Positions 28,719-38,793 of a DNA stretch of 64,000 nucleotides are shown here, in pieces; the stretch's first letter is position 1; every line of letters starts with the position of its first letter. The notes under the pieces were generated by a model that saw only the letters and a program-made list of their open reading frames with translations, did not search any database and was not told where the DNA came from. Origin of the DNA: Novosphingobium sp. B1 (GTDB taxonomy: Bacteria > Pseudomonadota > Alphaproteobacteria > Sphingomonadales > Sphingomonadaceae); assembly GCF_900176395.1 (NCBI RefSeq), contig NZ_FWXL01000005.1:124001-188000 (forward strand), read 5' to 3'. A program made the position numbers and the translations under genes.

Positions 28719-29696
28719 TTAAAGTTCGCCGCGCGCCTTACGCAGAGCGAACCATTTGGCAACATTGGAATTATGCTGTTGCAGCGTGTCTGCAAAAACG
28801 TGTCCACCCGTCCCATCGGCTACCATGAAAAGTGCGTCCGTTTCGGCAGGATCAAGTACTGCGGCAATCGAATCGCGCCCAGGATTGGTAATCGGCCCCT
28901 TGGGCAAGCCTACCATGGTGTAAGTGTTGTAGCCGTTGACCGCCTGAATCTCGGACTGGCGGATGCGTCGACCGAGCGGCTTGCCCTTGGTGATCGGATA
29001 AATGATCGTAGGGTCCGCCTGAAGTAGCATGCCCTTGCGCAGGCGATTGGAATAGAGCCCGGCGACCATGCGACGCTCTTCCGGCTTGCCGGTCTCCTTC
29101 TCGACAATCGAGGCAAGGATCAAGGCTTCCTGGGGAGTCTTCGCAACGGTGCGCGGCGTTCGCTTGGCCCACAATTCGGCCAGCGTCTTGTCCATGGCGG
29201 CCTGCATTCGCTTGAGCACAGCGGTGCGCGGCTCACCCTTCTGCCAGTCATAGCTGTCTGGCAGGACGCTGCCTTCAAGCGGTGCCGAAACCGCGCCAGT
29301 CAGGTCCTTGTTCGCCATCAGGCGTTCCGCCACAAGCACCGAGGGCATTCCTTCAGGAATGGTGACGAGGCGGCGGATCACCTTGTCGCCCTTGAGGATT
29401 TCAAGAATCGTCGCTTCGCTGGCGGCCTTGGGAATGAGGAAGGAGCCGGCCTTCACTTCCGTTCCGCCGCCGAGCAACCTCGCCCGAAGCTTGAACATGG
29501 TTGCCGAGCCGACGACACCCTGCTCCTGCAGATCGTCAGCCAGCAGGCTCAGACCTTCACCTTCCGCAACGTCGAACTCGACCTGCTTCTCGAGCGGTCC
29601 GGACGAATACCAGCCGCCGACAACCCAACCAGACAGGCCCAGCACAACGGCGGCTGCCGCAAGCAACGGCAGCCTTGATCGACGACGGCGGGCCAT
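28719..29696 (-). CDS. mltG: Endolytic murein transglycosylase MltG (YceG-like)
   Basis: A 325-residue inner-membrane enzyme facing the periplasm. It cuts nascent glycan strands and so limits peptidoglycan chain length. It has one N-terminal membrane anchor (residues about 9-29), a LysM-like region, and the YceG domain with the catalytic glutamate in ASIVEKETG and the conserved QADPTIIYP and GLPKGPITNPG blocks near the C-terminus. It follows fabF by 11 bp, the acpP-fabF-mltG arrangement common in alphaproteobacteria. Confidence 0.93.
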   Translation of the reverse strand: MARRRRSRLPLLAAAAVVLGLSGWVVGGWYSSGPLEKQVEFDVAEGEGLSLLADDLQEQGVVGSATMFKLRARLLGGGTEVKAGSFLIPKAASEATILEILKGDKVIRRLVTIPEGMPSVLVAERLMANKDLTGAVSAPLEGSVLPDSYDWQKGEPRTAVLKRMQAAMDKTLAELWAKRTPRTVAKTPQEALILASIVEKETGKPEERRMVAGLYSNRLRKGMLLQADPTIIYPITKGKPLGRRIRQSEIQAVNGYNTYTMVGLPKGPITNPGRDSIAAVLDPAETDALFMVADGTGGHVFADTLQQHNSNVAKWFALRKARGEL

Positions 29697-29707
29697 CGTT
29701 GGCGTCC

Positions 29708-30970
29708 TTAGTCCTCGACCGCCTTGACGATCACGCTGGCGTTGGTGCCACCGAAGCCAAACGAGTTGTTCAGCGCTGCCCGAACCTTGCGCTCACGCGC
29801 CCTGAGCGGGACCAGATCGACACCTTCGGTGCCCTCGTCGGGATTGTGAAGGTTCAGCGTGGGCGGAACGATCTGGTCGCGGATGGCGAGAATGCAGAAG
29901 ATTGTCTCGACTGCACCGGCACCGCCGAGCAGGTGGCCGATGGCCGACTTGGTGCTGCTCATAGACGCGCCCGCGAGGTCATCGCCCAGCACACGCTTTA
30001 CTGCGCCCAATTCGATCGTGTCAGCCATGGTCGAAGTGCCATGGGCGTTGACGTAGTCGATGTCGCCCGGCTCCATGCCGGCCTTGCGCATGGCCATGCG
30101 CATGGCGAGTTCGGCGCCCTTGCCTTCGGGGTGAGGCGCAGTCACGTGGTAGGCATCGCCCGACAGCCCGTAACCGACGACTTCTGCATAGATCTTCGCG
30201 CCGCGCGCCTTGGCGTGCTCGTACTCTTCAAGCACGACGACGCCGGCGCCCTCGCCCATCACGAAGCCATCGCGGTCCTTGTCGTAGGGACGGCTCGCCT
30301 CTTCGGGACGGTCATTATAGCTGCAGTTGAGCGCACGGGCCTGCGCAAAGCCGGCCACACCCAGCGGGTTGATCGTGCTTTCCGCGCCGCCTGCCAGCAT
30401 CACGTCGGCATCGCCGTCCTTGATCATGCGCGCAGCGTCACCAATCGAGTGCGCGCCGGTGGAGCAGGCCGTCACAACCGCATGGTTAGGCCCCATCAGG
30501 CCGTACTTGATCGATACCTGTCCGGAGATCAGGTTGATCAGGCGACCGTGCACGAAGTGCGGAGAAACGCGGCCGGGCCCCTTCTCGTGCAGGACGATCG
30601 ATTCGCTCTCGATGCCGGGAAGACCGCCGATGCCAGAGCCGATCGAGCAGCCGGTGCGCATCTTGAGATCGTCGTCCATGTCGACAAGGCCGGCGTCTTC
30701 AAGCGCCTGGCCAGCAGCATCGATGCCGAACACGATGAACGGATCGACCTGGCGCTGGATCTTGTGATCGACGCGCTTTCCGGCGTCAAAGCCGTACTCG
30801 TGATCTGCCGGCTTCACCTCGCAGGCGATCTTGCACTTCTGGTCGGTTGTATCGAACTTGGTGATCAGCCCTGCCCCGCTCTTGCCGGCGAGCAGGTTCT
30901 TCCACACGGTTTCCACGTCCGCCCCGAGCGGGGTGACGAGGCCAAGTCCGGTTACGACGACACGACGCAT
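29708..30970 (-). CDS. fabF: Beta-ketoacyl-ACP synthase II
   Basis: A 420-residue condensing enzyme that extends acyl-ACP with malonyl-ACP in fatty acid synthesis. The active-site Cys lies in TACSTGAHS, the two histidines in NAHGTST and AIGHLLGG, and the lysine in SSTKSAIGH. The N-terminal RRVVVTGLGLVTPLG is typical. Length is normal. It lies downstream of acpP, its acyl carrier, with a REP-like inverted repeat in the 134-bp gap. Confidence 0.96.
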   Translation of the reverse strand: MRRVVVTGLGLVTPLGADVETVWKNLLAGKSGAGLITKFDTTDQKCKIACEVKPADHEYGFDAGKRVDHKIQRQVDPFIVFGIDAAGQALEDAGLVDMDDDLKMRTGCSIGSGIGGLPGIESESIVLHEKGPGRVSPHFVHGRLINLISGQVSIKYGLMGPNHAVVTACSTGAHSIGDAARMIKDGDADVMLAGGAESTINPLGVAGFAQARALNCSYNDRPEEASRPYDKDRDGFVMGEGAGVVVLEEYEHAKARGAKIYAEVVGYGLSGDAYHVTAPHPEGKGAELAMRMAMRKAGMEPGDIDYVNAHGTSTMADTIELGAVKRVLGDDLAGASMSSTKSAIGHLLGGAGAVETIFCILAIRDQIVPPTLNLHNPDEGTEGVDLVPLRARERKVRAALNNSFGFGGTNASVIVKAVED

Positions 30971-31017
30971 TGAATTCTCCGGAAAATAAGCAAACAGGCC
31001 CAGCCCCTGGTTTAGGG

Positions 31018-31082
31018 CTGAGCCTGCCGAAGTCCTCCCCTGCCTGGCGTCAAGCGCACTGGCAGCCCTTCGACACGCTCAG
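31018..31082. repeat. REP-like inverted repeat between acpP and fabF
   Basis: CTGAGCCTGCCGAAG (31018-31032) and CTTCGACACGCTCAG (31068-31082) are imperfect reverse complements (2 mismatches of 15) separated by 35 bp. The second arm matches the CTTCGACA-n-GCTCAGG palindromic repeats often scattered in sphingomonad intergenic DNA. Confidence 0.6.
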
Positions 31083-31104
31083 GGCAATAGGGGGATGTGG
31101 GCGA

Positions 31105-31341
31105 TCAGCCCTTGTTTTCGTCGATGTACTTGATCGCGTCCGAAACGGTCGAGATCTTCTCGGCCGCATCGTCAGGGATCTCGACGCCGAATTCTTCTTC
31201 GAACGCCATGACCAGCTCAACGATGTCGAGCGAGTCAGCGCCCAGATCGTCGATGAAGCTGGCTTCTTCGGTGACCTTGTCAGCCTCGACGCCGAGGTGC
31301 TCGACAACGATCTTCTTAACGCGGTCGGCGGTATCGCTCAT
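31105..31341 (-). CDS. acpP: Acyl carrier protein
   Basis: A 78-residue acidic carrier protein. The phosphopantetheine-attachment serine is in [14 protein letters not shown] (about residue 37). The four-helix pattern and length are standard. It carries growing acyl chains for FabF and the rest of fatty acid synthesis. First gene of the acpP-fabF-mltG run. The start is clear and the gene is intact. Confidence 0.97.
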   Translation of the reverse strand: MSDTADRVKKIVVEHLGVEADKVTEEASFIDDLGADSLDIVELVMAFEEEFGVEIPDDAAEKISTVSDAIKYIDENKG

Positions 31342-31458
31342 GAAATGCCCCTTCGAAGGAAAGCGGTGGGTGTTCTGTGTTGGCTTTCGCCCTAATGAAC
31401 GGATTGCGGGCTGGCAAGGGGGGCGGTGTGGATCAACCCACAGCGCGCCCGTCCCGGC

Positions 31459-33240
<1,782 letters not shown>

Positions 33241-33380
33241 CGAAACTCTTTCCAATCGGTCTGCAATCGGGCAGGGGGAATGGGCGGCTAACAGGCGATG
33301 GCCGCGCTTTTGTCAAGCCGCGCTCCCTGACGGGAGCACCACCGGGTCGCCCTTACCGGCGCGCCATACAGAAAAGACCG

Positions 33381-34598
33381 ATGAAGATACATCCCCTGAT
33401 CACGACGACCGACGCTCTGGCCGAATTGTGCGAGCGTCTGGCAAAGGCCGATTTCATCACGGTCGATACCGAATTCATGCGCGAGAACACCTATTGGCCT
33501 GAACTGTGCCTGGTGCAGATCGCCGATGACAAGGAAGCCGCAGCGATCGATCCGCTGGCGCCGGGCATTGACCTATCACCGTTGCTCGAGCTGATGTGCG
33601 AGAACGAGGAGGTGCTGAAGGTCTTCCACGCAGGTGGGCAGGACGTGGAGATCATCTACAACCTCACCGGCAAGACCCCACACCCCATCTTCGACACGCA
33701 GATCGCGATGATGGCGGTCAGTCAGTCCGAACAGATCGGTTATTCGAATCTGGTTGAATCCTGGCTCGGCTTCTCGATCGACAAGGGCGCACGCTTTACC
33801 GACTGGTCGCGTCGCCCCCTGACCGAGCGACAGATCGAATACGCCATCGGCGATGTTACCCACCTTTCAAAGATCTTCCCCAAGCTTCTGAAGCGCCTGA
33901 TTAAGACCGGACGCGGCGAGTGGCTGGATATCGAGATGGAGAAGCTGGCCGATCCGGAGAACTACCGGACGGACATGGATACCGTCTGGCAGAAAATTCG
34001 CGCGCCGGGCCGCAATCCGGCCGTTCTTGGCCGCCTCAAGGCCTTGGCTGCATGGCGCGAGCGTGAGGCCATGGACAAGAATATTCCGCGCGGCCGGATC
34101 ATGCGCGATGAAACGCTGGCCGATATCGCCAGCCACCCGCCGAAGGAACAGCAAGACCTCGCCAAGGTGCGAGGGCTCTCGACAGGCTGGAAGGACAACG
34201 ATATCGGCCGCCGCCTGATGCAGACCTTGGCCGATGCCAAGCCGCTGAGCGACGCCGAGATGCCGCCCAAGGCGCCACGCGGCGCACCGCTCGGCAAGGA
34301 AGGCGCGCTCGTCGCCGACCTGCTCAAGCTCCTGCTCAAGATTCGCAGCCGCGAGATCGACATCGCAGCGCGCCTGCTCGCACGGACCGACGATCTCGAA
34401 TTGCTGGCAGCCGGCCAGCGCAAGAACCTCCCCATCCTGGAAGGGTGGCGCTACGAGCAGTTCGGCCGAGACGCGCTGGAACTGGTCGAAGGCAAGCTGG
34501 CATTTGCGGTGGTGAACGGCAGGCTGAAAATGGCGCACATCGATGATATCGGTGGATCACCCGCACAGCCCGAAGTTGCCGTTCAATTGGATGAATAG
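33381..34598 (+). CDS. rnd: Ribonuclease D
   Basis: A 405-residue 3'-5' exoribonuclease that trims tRNA precursors and other stable RNA. The DEDD catalytic residues are visible: D29 and E31 in VDTEFMRENTYWP, Asp in FHAGGQDVEIIY, and Asp in YAIGDVTHL. An HRDC helical domain follows at about residues 205-290 (LGRLKALAAWREREAMDKNIPRGRIM). Length is normal for the family. Divergent from aspS, and 6 bp from the downstream oxyR, probably cotranscribed. Confidence 0.94.
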   Translation: MKIHPLITTTDALAELCERLAKADFITVDTEFMRENTYWPELCLVQIADDKEAAAIDPLAPGIDLSPLLELMCENEEVLKVFHAGGQDVEIIYNLTGKTPHPIFDTQIAMMAVSQSEQIGYSNLVESWLGFSIDKGARFTDWSRRPLTERQIEYAIGDVTHLSKIFPKLLKRLIKTGRGEWLDIEMEKLADPENYRTDMDTVWQKIRAPGRNPAVLGRLKALAAWREREAMDKNIPRGRIMRDETLADIASHPPKEQQDLAKVRGLSTGWKDNDIGRRLMQTLADAKPLSDAEMPPKAPRGAPLGKEGALVADLLKLLLKIRSREIDIAARLLARTDDLELLAAGQRKNLPILEGWRYEQFGRDALELVEGKLAFAVVNGRLKMAHIDDIGGSPAQPEVAVQLDE

Positions 34599-34604
34599 TC
34601 CACC

Positions 34605-35501
34605 ATGAGCACCTACCTGCCCACGCTGAAGCAGTTGCAATACCTCGTGGCTCTGCACGAGCATGGGCACTTCGGACGCGCGGCCGATGCGTGTTTCGTG
34701 TCGCAATCGACCCTGTCGGCCGGCTTGCGCGAGCTCGAATCGCTGCTTGGCGTCGTCCTCGTCGAGCGCACGCGGCGCGTTGTCCGCTTCACGCCGCTTG
34801 GTAACCAAGTCGTGGCCAAGGCGCATCGCCTTCTGCGTGAAGCCGAAGAGCTTTCCGAACTGGTGCAAAGCCACGGCGCTCCGCTGGCGGGCGAGCTCCG
34901 CATGAGCGTAATCCCTACCATCGCGCCGTTCCTGCTCCCGCGCATTCTCCCGCGATTGCGCAAGGAGCGTCCCCAGCTAAAGCTATTCCTGCGCGAAGAA
35001 CCAAGCGCTGCGGCCATCGAATCGCTTCACCACGGTCGTGCCGACTGCGTTCTGCTTGCCCTCCCTTACGCGACCGGCGAGGTGGAAGCCGAGGTCCTGT
35101 TCAAGGACGAACTGCTGGTCGCCTTCCCCAAGGATGATCCGCGTGATCCACCGGCAACGATAACCTCCGACCTGATTGACGAGAATCGCCTGCTTCTGCT
35201 TGAGGACGGCCACTGCCTGAAGGAGCACGCGCTAGCCGCCTGCAATCGCCCCGAAATGCGTGCCAGCGCGACGATGATCGGCACTAGCCTGCACACGCTG
35301 GTGCAGATGGTCGACAACGGCCTCGGGCTCACCATGCTGCCGCAAATGGCGATCGACGCGGGGATTCTGCACGATACCCAGATCGTCGCCCGTCCCCTGA
35401 AGGCCGACCATGCCTGGCGCGACATTGCACTTGTCTGGCGCCGCAACAGCCCTCGCGCCGATGAGTTCCGAATGCTTGCAAAGGAACTGCGCGCCGGCTG
35501 A
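34605..35501 (+). CDS. oxyR: LysR-type hydrogen peroxide sensor
   Basis: A 298-residue LysR regulator. Winged helix-turn-helix at residues 5-65 (FGRAADACFVSQSTLSAGLRELE). The effector domain keeps both redox cysteines of OxyR, C204 and C213 in DGHCLKEHALAAC, with the same nine-residue spacing as E. coli C199/C208. That pair supports OxyR over a generic LysR. It would activate peroxide defence genes when the disulfide forms; no katG or ahpC lies in the window. It follows rnd by 6 bp. Confidence 0.9.
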   Translation: MSTYLPTLKQLQYLVALHEHGHFGRAADACFVSQSTLSAGLRELESLLGVVLVERTRRVVRFTPLGNQVVAKAHRLLREAEELSELVQSHGAPLAGELRMSVIPTIAPFLLPRILPRLRKERPQLKLFLREEPSAAAIESLHHGRADCVLLALPYATGEVEAEVLFKDELLVAFPKDDPRDPPATITSDLIDENRLLLLEDGHCLKEHALAACNRPEMRASATMIGTSLHTLVQMVDNGLGLTMLPQMAIDAGILHDTQIVARPLKADHAWRDIALVWRRNSPRADEFRMLAKELRAG

Positions 35502-35521
35502 ACGTCCGCACGCAGCCAGTT

Positions 35522-36115
35522 TCAGTCCATGTGCTTGAGACCGACGCGCAAGTAATCCCAGCCGGTGATGACGGTCAGCGCGGCCGCCCCCCAAAGCGTC
35601 GTCAAACCGACCGTATGAGGCACGTTCACCGTCAAACCGCCAACCGGCAAAAGCCATCCAGGCAAGGCCTGCCCCAAAATCAACGCGCCAAGCGAGATCA
35701 TCTGGAATGTCGTCTTCCACTTGGCTAGCCGGCTGACCGGAACCGAAACGCGAATGCCGCCAAGGAATTCGCGCAAGCCCGATACGGCGATTTCGCGCAG
35801 AAGGATCACCAGGCCTGCAATCACGTGCATGTCGCCGACGTAGGGACCGCGCAGCACGCCTTGTGCCGTGAGCACGAGAATGACGGCGGCGACCATGATC
35901 TTGTCGGCAATAGGATCGAGAAAAACACCGAGCTTGCTCACCGTGCCTTGCGCACGTGCAAGGTAGCCGTCGAAGTAGTCGGTGATGCCCATGAGGCAAT
36001 AGACGCCGAATGCCAGCCCATAGCCCAGTCGCCATTGCGGCCACCACAGCAATCCGGCGAGCAAGGGTACGGTAACGATCCGCGACAAGGTCAGCAGGTT
36101 AGGTAGAGTCAGCAT
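35522..36115 (-). CDS. pgsA: CDP-diacylglycerol-glycerol-3-phosphate 3-phosphatidyltransferase
   Basis: A 197-residue integral membrane enzyme that makes phosphatidylglycerol phosphate, the first committed step to PG and cardiolipin. The CDP-alcohol phosphotransferase motif D-x2-D-G-x2-A-R-x8-G-x3-D-x3-D is complete: DYFDGYLAR at one end and GVFLDPIAD at the other. Five or six hydrophobic segments are present. The N-terminal LPNLLTLSRI is typical of PgsA. It converges on oxyR with a 20-bp gap. Confidence 0.94.
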   Translation of the reverse strand: MLTLPNLLTLSRIVTVPLLAGLLWWPQWRLGYGLAFGVYCLMGITDYFDGYLARAQGTVSKLGVFLDPIADKIMVAAVILVLTAQGVLRGPYVGDMHVIAGLVILLREIAVSGLREFLGGIRVSVPVSRLAKWKTTFQMISLGALILGQALPGWLLPVGGLTVNVPHTVGLTTLWGAAALTVITGWDYLRVGLKHMD

Positions 36116-36251
36116 CGGTTCACGGCATAGCGCGCATTCGAGTCAAACGGAATCGCAACATTCACGCCCTGCCGCCCGTTGATCGAAAGCACTTGCCGAC
36201 GCGGTCCAGCGGGCTAAGGGTGCAGGCGATAAGACGCTGGCAACGGACCAA

Positions 36252-37565
36252 ATGACAACATCGACGCATCTGGTGCGCACGCGCCGTTTCCTGCCGCTGT
36301 TCGTCACCCAGCTTCTGGGGGCCTTCAACGACAATCTCTACAAGAACGCGATGATCCTGTACGTTGTCTACAACGTCTACAGTTCGGAAGCGGCCGAGGC
36401 ACGTTTCTCGGCAATTGCCTCAGGCCTGTTCATCCTGCCGTTCTTCCTCCTGTCTGCGCTGGCCGGACAACTGGCCGACATGCGCGACAAGGCGCGCATC
36501 ATCAGAGTGGTCAAGGGCTGCGAGATCGCCATCATGGTGGTCGGCGGGGCGGGACTCGTCATGGCATGGCTGGACCTCGAAGTCGAAGCGGTCGCCATTC
36601 CGTTGATGCTCGCTGCCCTTCTGGCGATGGGTGTCCATTCGACGTTCTTCGGACCGATCAAGTACGCCATCCTGCCGCAACACCTCCGGGATGGCGAAGT
36701 CCTGGCAGGGACAGGGCTTGTCGAGGCCGGAACCTACATTGCCATTCTGGCCGGAACCATCCTTGCCGGGTGGATACCTGTCGAAGCTGCGGCCGTCGGT
36801 GTCGTCCTGACTGCCTTGCTGGGGTATCTTTCGGGCCGCCAGGTTCCACCTGCCCCTCCCTTGGTCGAAGCGCAGAAAATCGACCATAACGTGTTCACTG
36901 CATCCTGGCGCTTGATCCGCAATACCATGCGGCATCGCCAGGTTTTCATGGCAATCGTGGCCATCAGCTTCTTCTGGACGGTCGGGACCGTGCTGTTCAT
37001 CCAGTTCCCACCCCTTGCCAAGAACGTGCTTCACGCCAGCAAGGAAGTCGCAAGCCTGTTCCTGGTGATGTTCTCGGTCGGGATCGCGATCGGATCGGTT
37101 TCGATCAACGCCCTCCTGAAGGGAACGGTCTCGGCGCGGTATTCTCCGGCGTCTGTAATCGTGATGGGTCTGTTCGTGGTGGCTTTCCATCTGGTCTGCG
37201 CTTCATGGCCCGACATGGACGGAAAGCCTTTGATGGATGTGGCCCTGTTCGTGGCGCAGCCCCTTGCCATCCCCTTGCTGCTCTGCCTTCTGGGCATCGC
37301 CGTGGCTGGCGGGATGTTCGTCGTGCCTCTCTACGCCTTCCTCACGACCGTCGTCGACAAGTCCGAAACGGCCCGCACCATTGCAGCCAATAATATCGTC
37401 AACTCCGGTGCAATGGTCGCAGGGGCCCTGCTGGCAGGCGCCTTGAGCGCACTGGCCGTGCCGCTTGTCGACCAGTTGCTTCTGGGAGCAGCAATGTGTG
37501 TGGTTTCAGCCTGGCTGGGCTGGCTGCTTTATCGTGCCGAGAAAGCCGCGCGCGCAATCAGCTAA
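36252..37565 (+). CDS. MFS transporter, LplT-like (lysophospholipid flippase family)
   Basis: A 437-residue major-facilitator protein with about 12 membrane helices. The opening FVTQLLGAFNDNLYKNAMILY is characteristic of the LplT branch, which moves lysophospholipids inward across the inner membrane. HSTFFGPIKYAILPQHL is a second family signature. Here it is a free-standing gene with no acyltransferase (Aas) domain or neighbour, unlike enterobacterial lplT-aas. Divergent from pgsA across 136 bp. Confidence 0.85.
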   Translation: MTTSTHLVRTRRFLPLFVTQLLGAFNDNLYKNAMILYVVYNVYSSEAAEARFSAIASGLFILPFFLLSALAGQLADMRDKARIIRVVKGCEIAIMVVGGAGLVMAWLDLEVEAVAIPLMLAALLAMGVHSTFFGPIKYAILPQHLRDGEVLAGTGLVEAGTYIAILAGTILAGWIPVEAAAVGVVLTALLGYLSGRQVPPAPPLVEAQKIDHNVFTASWRLIRNTMRHRQVFMAIVAISFFWTVGTVLFIQFPPLAKNVLHASKEVASLFLVMFSVGIAIGSVSINALLKGTVSARYSPASVIVMGLFVVAFHLVCASWPDMDGKPLMDVALFVAQPLAIPLLLCLLGIAVAGGMFVVPLYAFLTTVVDKSETARTIAANNIVNSGAMVAGALLAGALSALAVPLVDQLLLGAAMCVVSAWLGWLLYRAEKAARAIS

Positions 37566-37583
37566 GATCGTGCGCTTGGCCAG

Positions 37584-37844
37584 TCAGGCGATGAAAGCCA
37601 TTACCGCAAGGAAACAGGCGCAATAAGCGATCAGGAAGTCGCGCAAGTCCTGCATGGTGATACGGCGCAGATCCACTGGCTGCGACCGGATATCGGCCTC
37701 CTGCAGTCGCTGCTCGGCGCGGCGTATCGCCTGGATGACCTCAGGTTCGAGCCGCGGCATTTCGCGCAGCGCATGCAATGGCAGGCTGGCGCGAAAGGGA
37801 TGGCGAGCGGTGCCGTAAGCGACTGGGGCGAGTTTGCTGGTCAT
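37584..37844 (-). CDS. Hypothetical small membrane protein
   Basis: 86 residues, not recognised. The N-terminal two thirds is charged and probably helical (REMPRLEPEVIQAIRRAEQRLQEADI). The last 18 residues form one hydrophobic segment (FLIAYCACFLAVMAFIA) that could be a C-terminal tail anchor. It converges on the transporter gene 18 bp away. Codon use looks native. Supported by open frame, start codon and placement only. Confidence 0.6.
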   Translation of the reverse strand: MTSKLAPVAYGTARHPFRASLPLHALREMPRLEPEVIQAIRRAEQRLQEADIRSQPVDLRRITMQDLRDFLIAYCACFLAVMAFIA

Positions 37845-37924
37845 GATGACGGCGTAACGCTTTTTTTACCTTTCGGTATCCCCACTCCCCTGTGATTTTC
37901 GGCCCCGTATCACTGCGGGACAAC

Positions 37925-37957
37925 GCAAAAGGGCCGCCCCTTGGAGGAGCGGCCCTA
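37925..37957 (-). terminator. Rho-independent terminator after the CsbD-type gene
   Basis: On the minus strand a hairpin GGGCCGCTCC / GGGGCGGCCC is followed by TTTTG. It lies about 50 bp past the csbD-like stop codon. Confidence 0.85.
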
Positions 37958-38006
37958 ACGAACTGCGAAGTGTGACCGGCTTGCCGGTCAAGACATCCGC
38001 ACTCGA

Positions 38007-38189
38007 TCAGATTTCGTCGCCAAGTGCGCCCTTGACCTTGCCCTTGGCCTGCTGGGCTTCACCCTTGCGCTCCTGGGCAATGCCTTCAGCGTGCAGGCTT
38101 GCGTTGTCGGTCGCCTTGCCCGCAGCCTGCTTGATGTTGCCAGCGGCTTCGTTGGCAAGGCCCTTTGCGCGATCGGTCAGTTCACCCAT
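38007..38189 (-). CDS. CsbD family stress protein
   Basis: A 60-residue hydrophilic protein rich in Ala, Lys, Glu and Gly, with the CsbD pattern (MGELTDRAKGLANEAAGNIKQAAGK ending KGKVKGALGD, here split for brevity). CsbD-like proteins are abundant general-stress products of unknown mechanism. A strong AAGGAG ribosome site precedes the ATG. An EcfG-type promoter upstream and a terminator downstream make it a monocistronic stress gene (promoter identity inferred from consensus). Confidence 0.9.
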   Translation of the reverse strand: MGELTDRAKGLANEAAGNIKQAAGKATDNASLHAEGIAQERKGEAQQAKGKVKGALGDEI

Positions 38190-38243
38190 TACGGATCTCC
38201 TTGAAAAATTGGCGGAAATGCCTTCCGCCCGTTCGGAGATGAC

Positions 38244-38268
38244 TACGTTCGAACGCGTTGGAGGTTCC
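38244..38268 (-). promoter_or_regulatory. EcfG-like general-stress promoter for the CsbD-type gene
   Basis: On the minus strand GGAAC, a 16-bp spacer and CGTA lie about 55-80 bp upstream of the gene. The alphaproteobacterial general-stress sigma factor EcfG recognises GGAAC-N16/17-CGTT, so this differs at one base. CsbD-like genes are usual members of that regulon. Confidence 0.6.
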
Positions 38269-38270
38269 GA

Positions 38271-38729
38271 TCAGATTGCACCGGCCATCTTGAGAACCAG
38301 ATGCCATTCGTCCGGCCGCACCGCACCCACCGATAGCCGCGACAGGCGGATCAAATCCATCTCCTGCAACTCTGGCGTTGCCTTGATCTGCTTGAGCGTG
38401 ACCGTGTTTGGCAACTTCGTCACCGGCTTCACCTTGACCGCGGCCCACTTGCCTTCGGGATCGGTAGGATCGGTCAAACCGCCCTCGCTGATCACGATCA
38501 CGCCGACGACCTCGATCCCGATGTTCGAATGGTAGAAGAATGCAAGATCGCCCGCCTGCATCGTCCGCAGATTGCGTGCTGCGAGGTGATTGCGCACGCC
38601 GTCCCACGTGCCCTCCCCTTCTGCCAACAGGTCGTCGTAGCTGTAGACGTCAGGTTCGGATTTCATCAGCCAGAGATTGCGCCCGCTCGTGTCGGCCCAA
38701 TTGATTTGCGTAGCGTTGATTTTGGTCAT
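38271..38729 (-). CDS. EVE domain-containing protein
   Basis: A 152-residue single-domain protein. The EVE/PUA-like fold is shown by NLWLMKSEPDVYSYDDL at the N-terminus, then TWDGVRNHLAARNLRTMQAGDLAFFYHSN, and LSRLSVGAVRPDEWHLVL at the end. EVE domains bind modified bases in RNA or DNA; the role in most bacteria is unknown. The ATG at 38729 was chosen because the next one would remove part of the first conserved strand. Divergent from the 2-oxoglutarate oxygenase gene across 64 bp. Confidence 0.88.
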   Translation of the reverse strand: MTKINATQINWADTSGRNLWLMKSEPDVYSYDDLLAEGEGTWDGVRNHLAARNLRTMQAGDLAFFYHSNIGIEVVGVIVISEGGLTDPTDPEGKWAAVKVKPVTKLPNTVTLKQIKATPELQEMDLIRLSRLSVGAVRPDEWHLVLKMAGAI

Positions 38730-38793
38730 GAAACCCCGCGCGATTCCCGTTAAAGGCGGTTTCCATAGCGACAATTGTGCGAACTGGAACACC

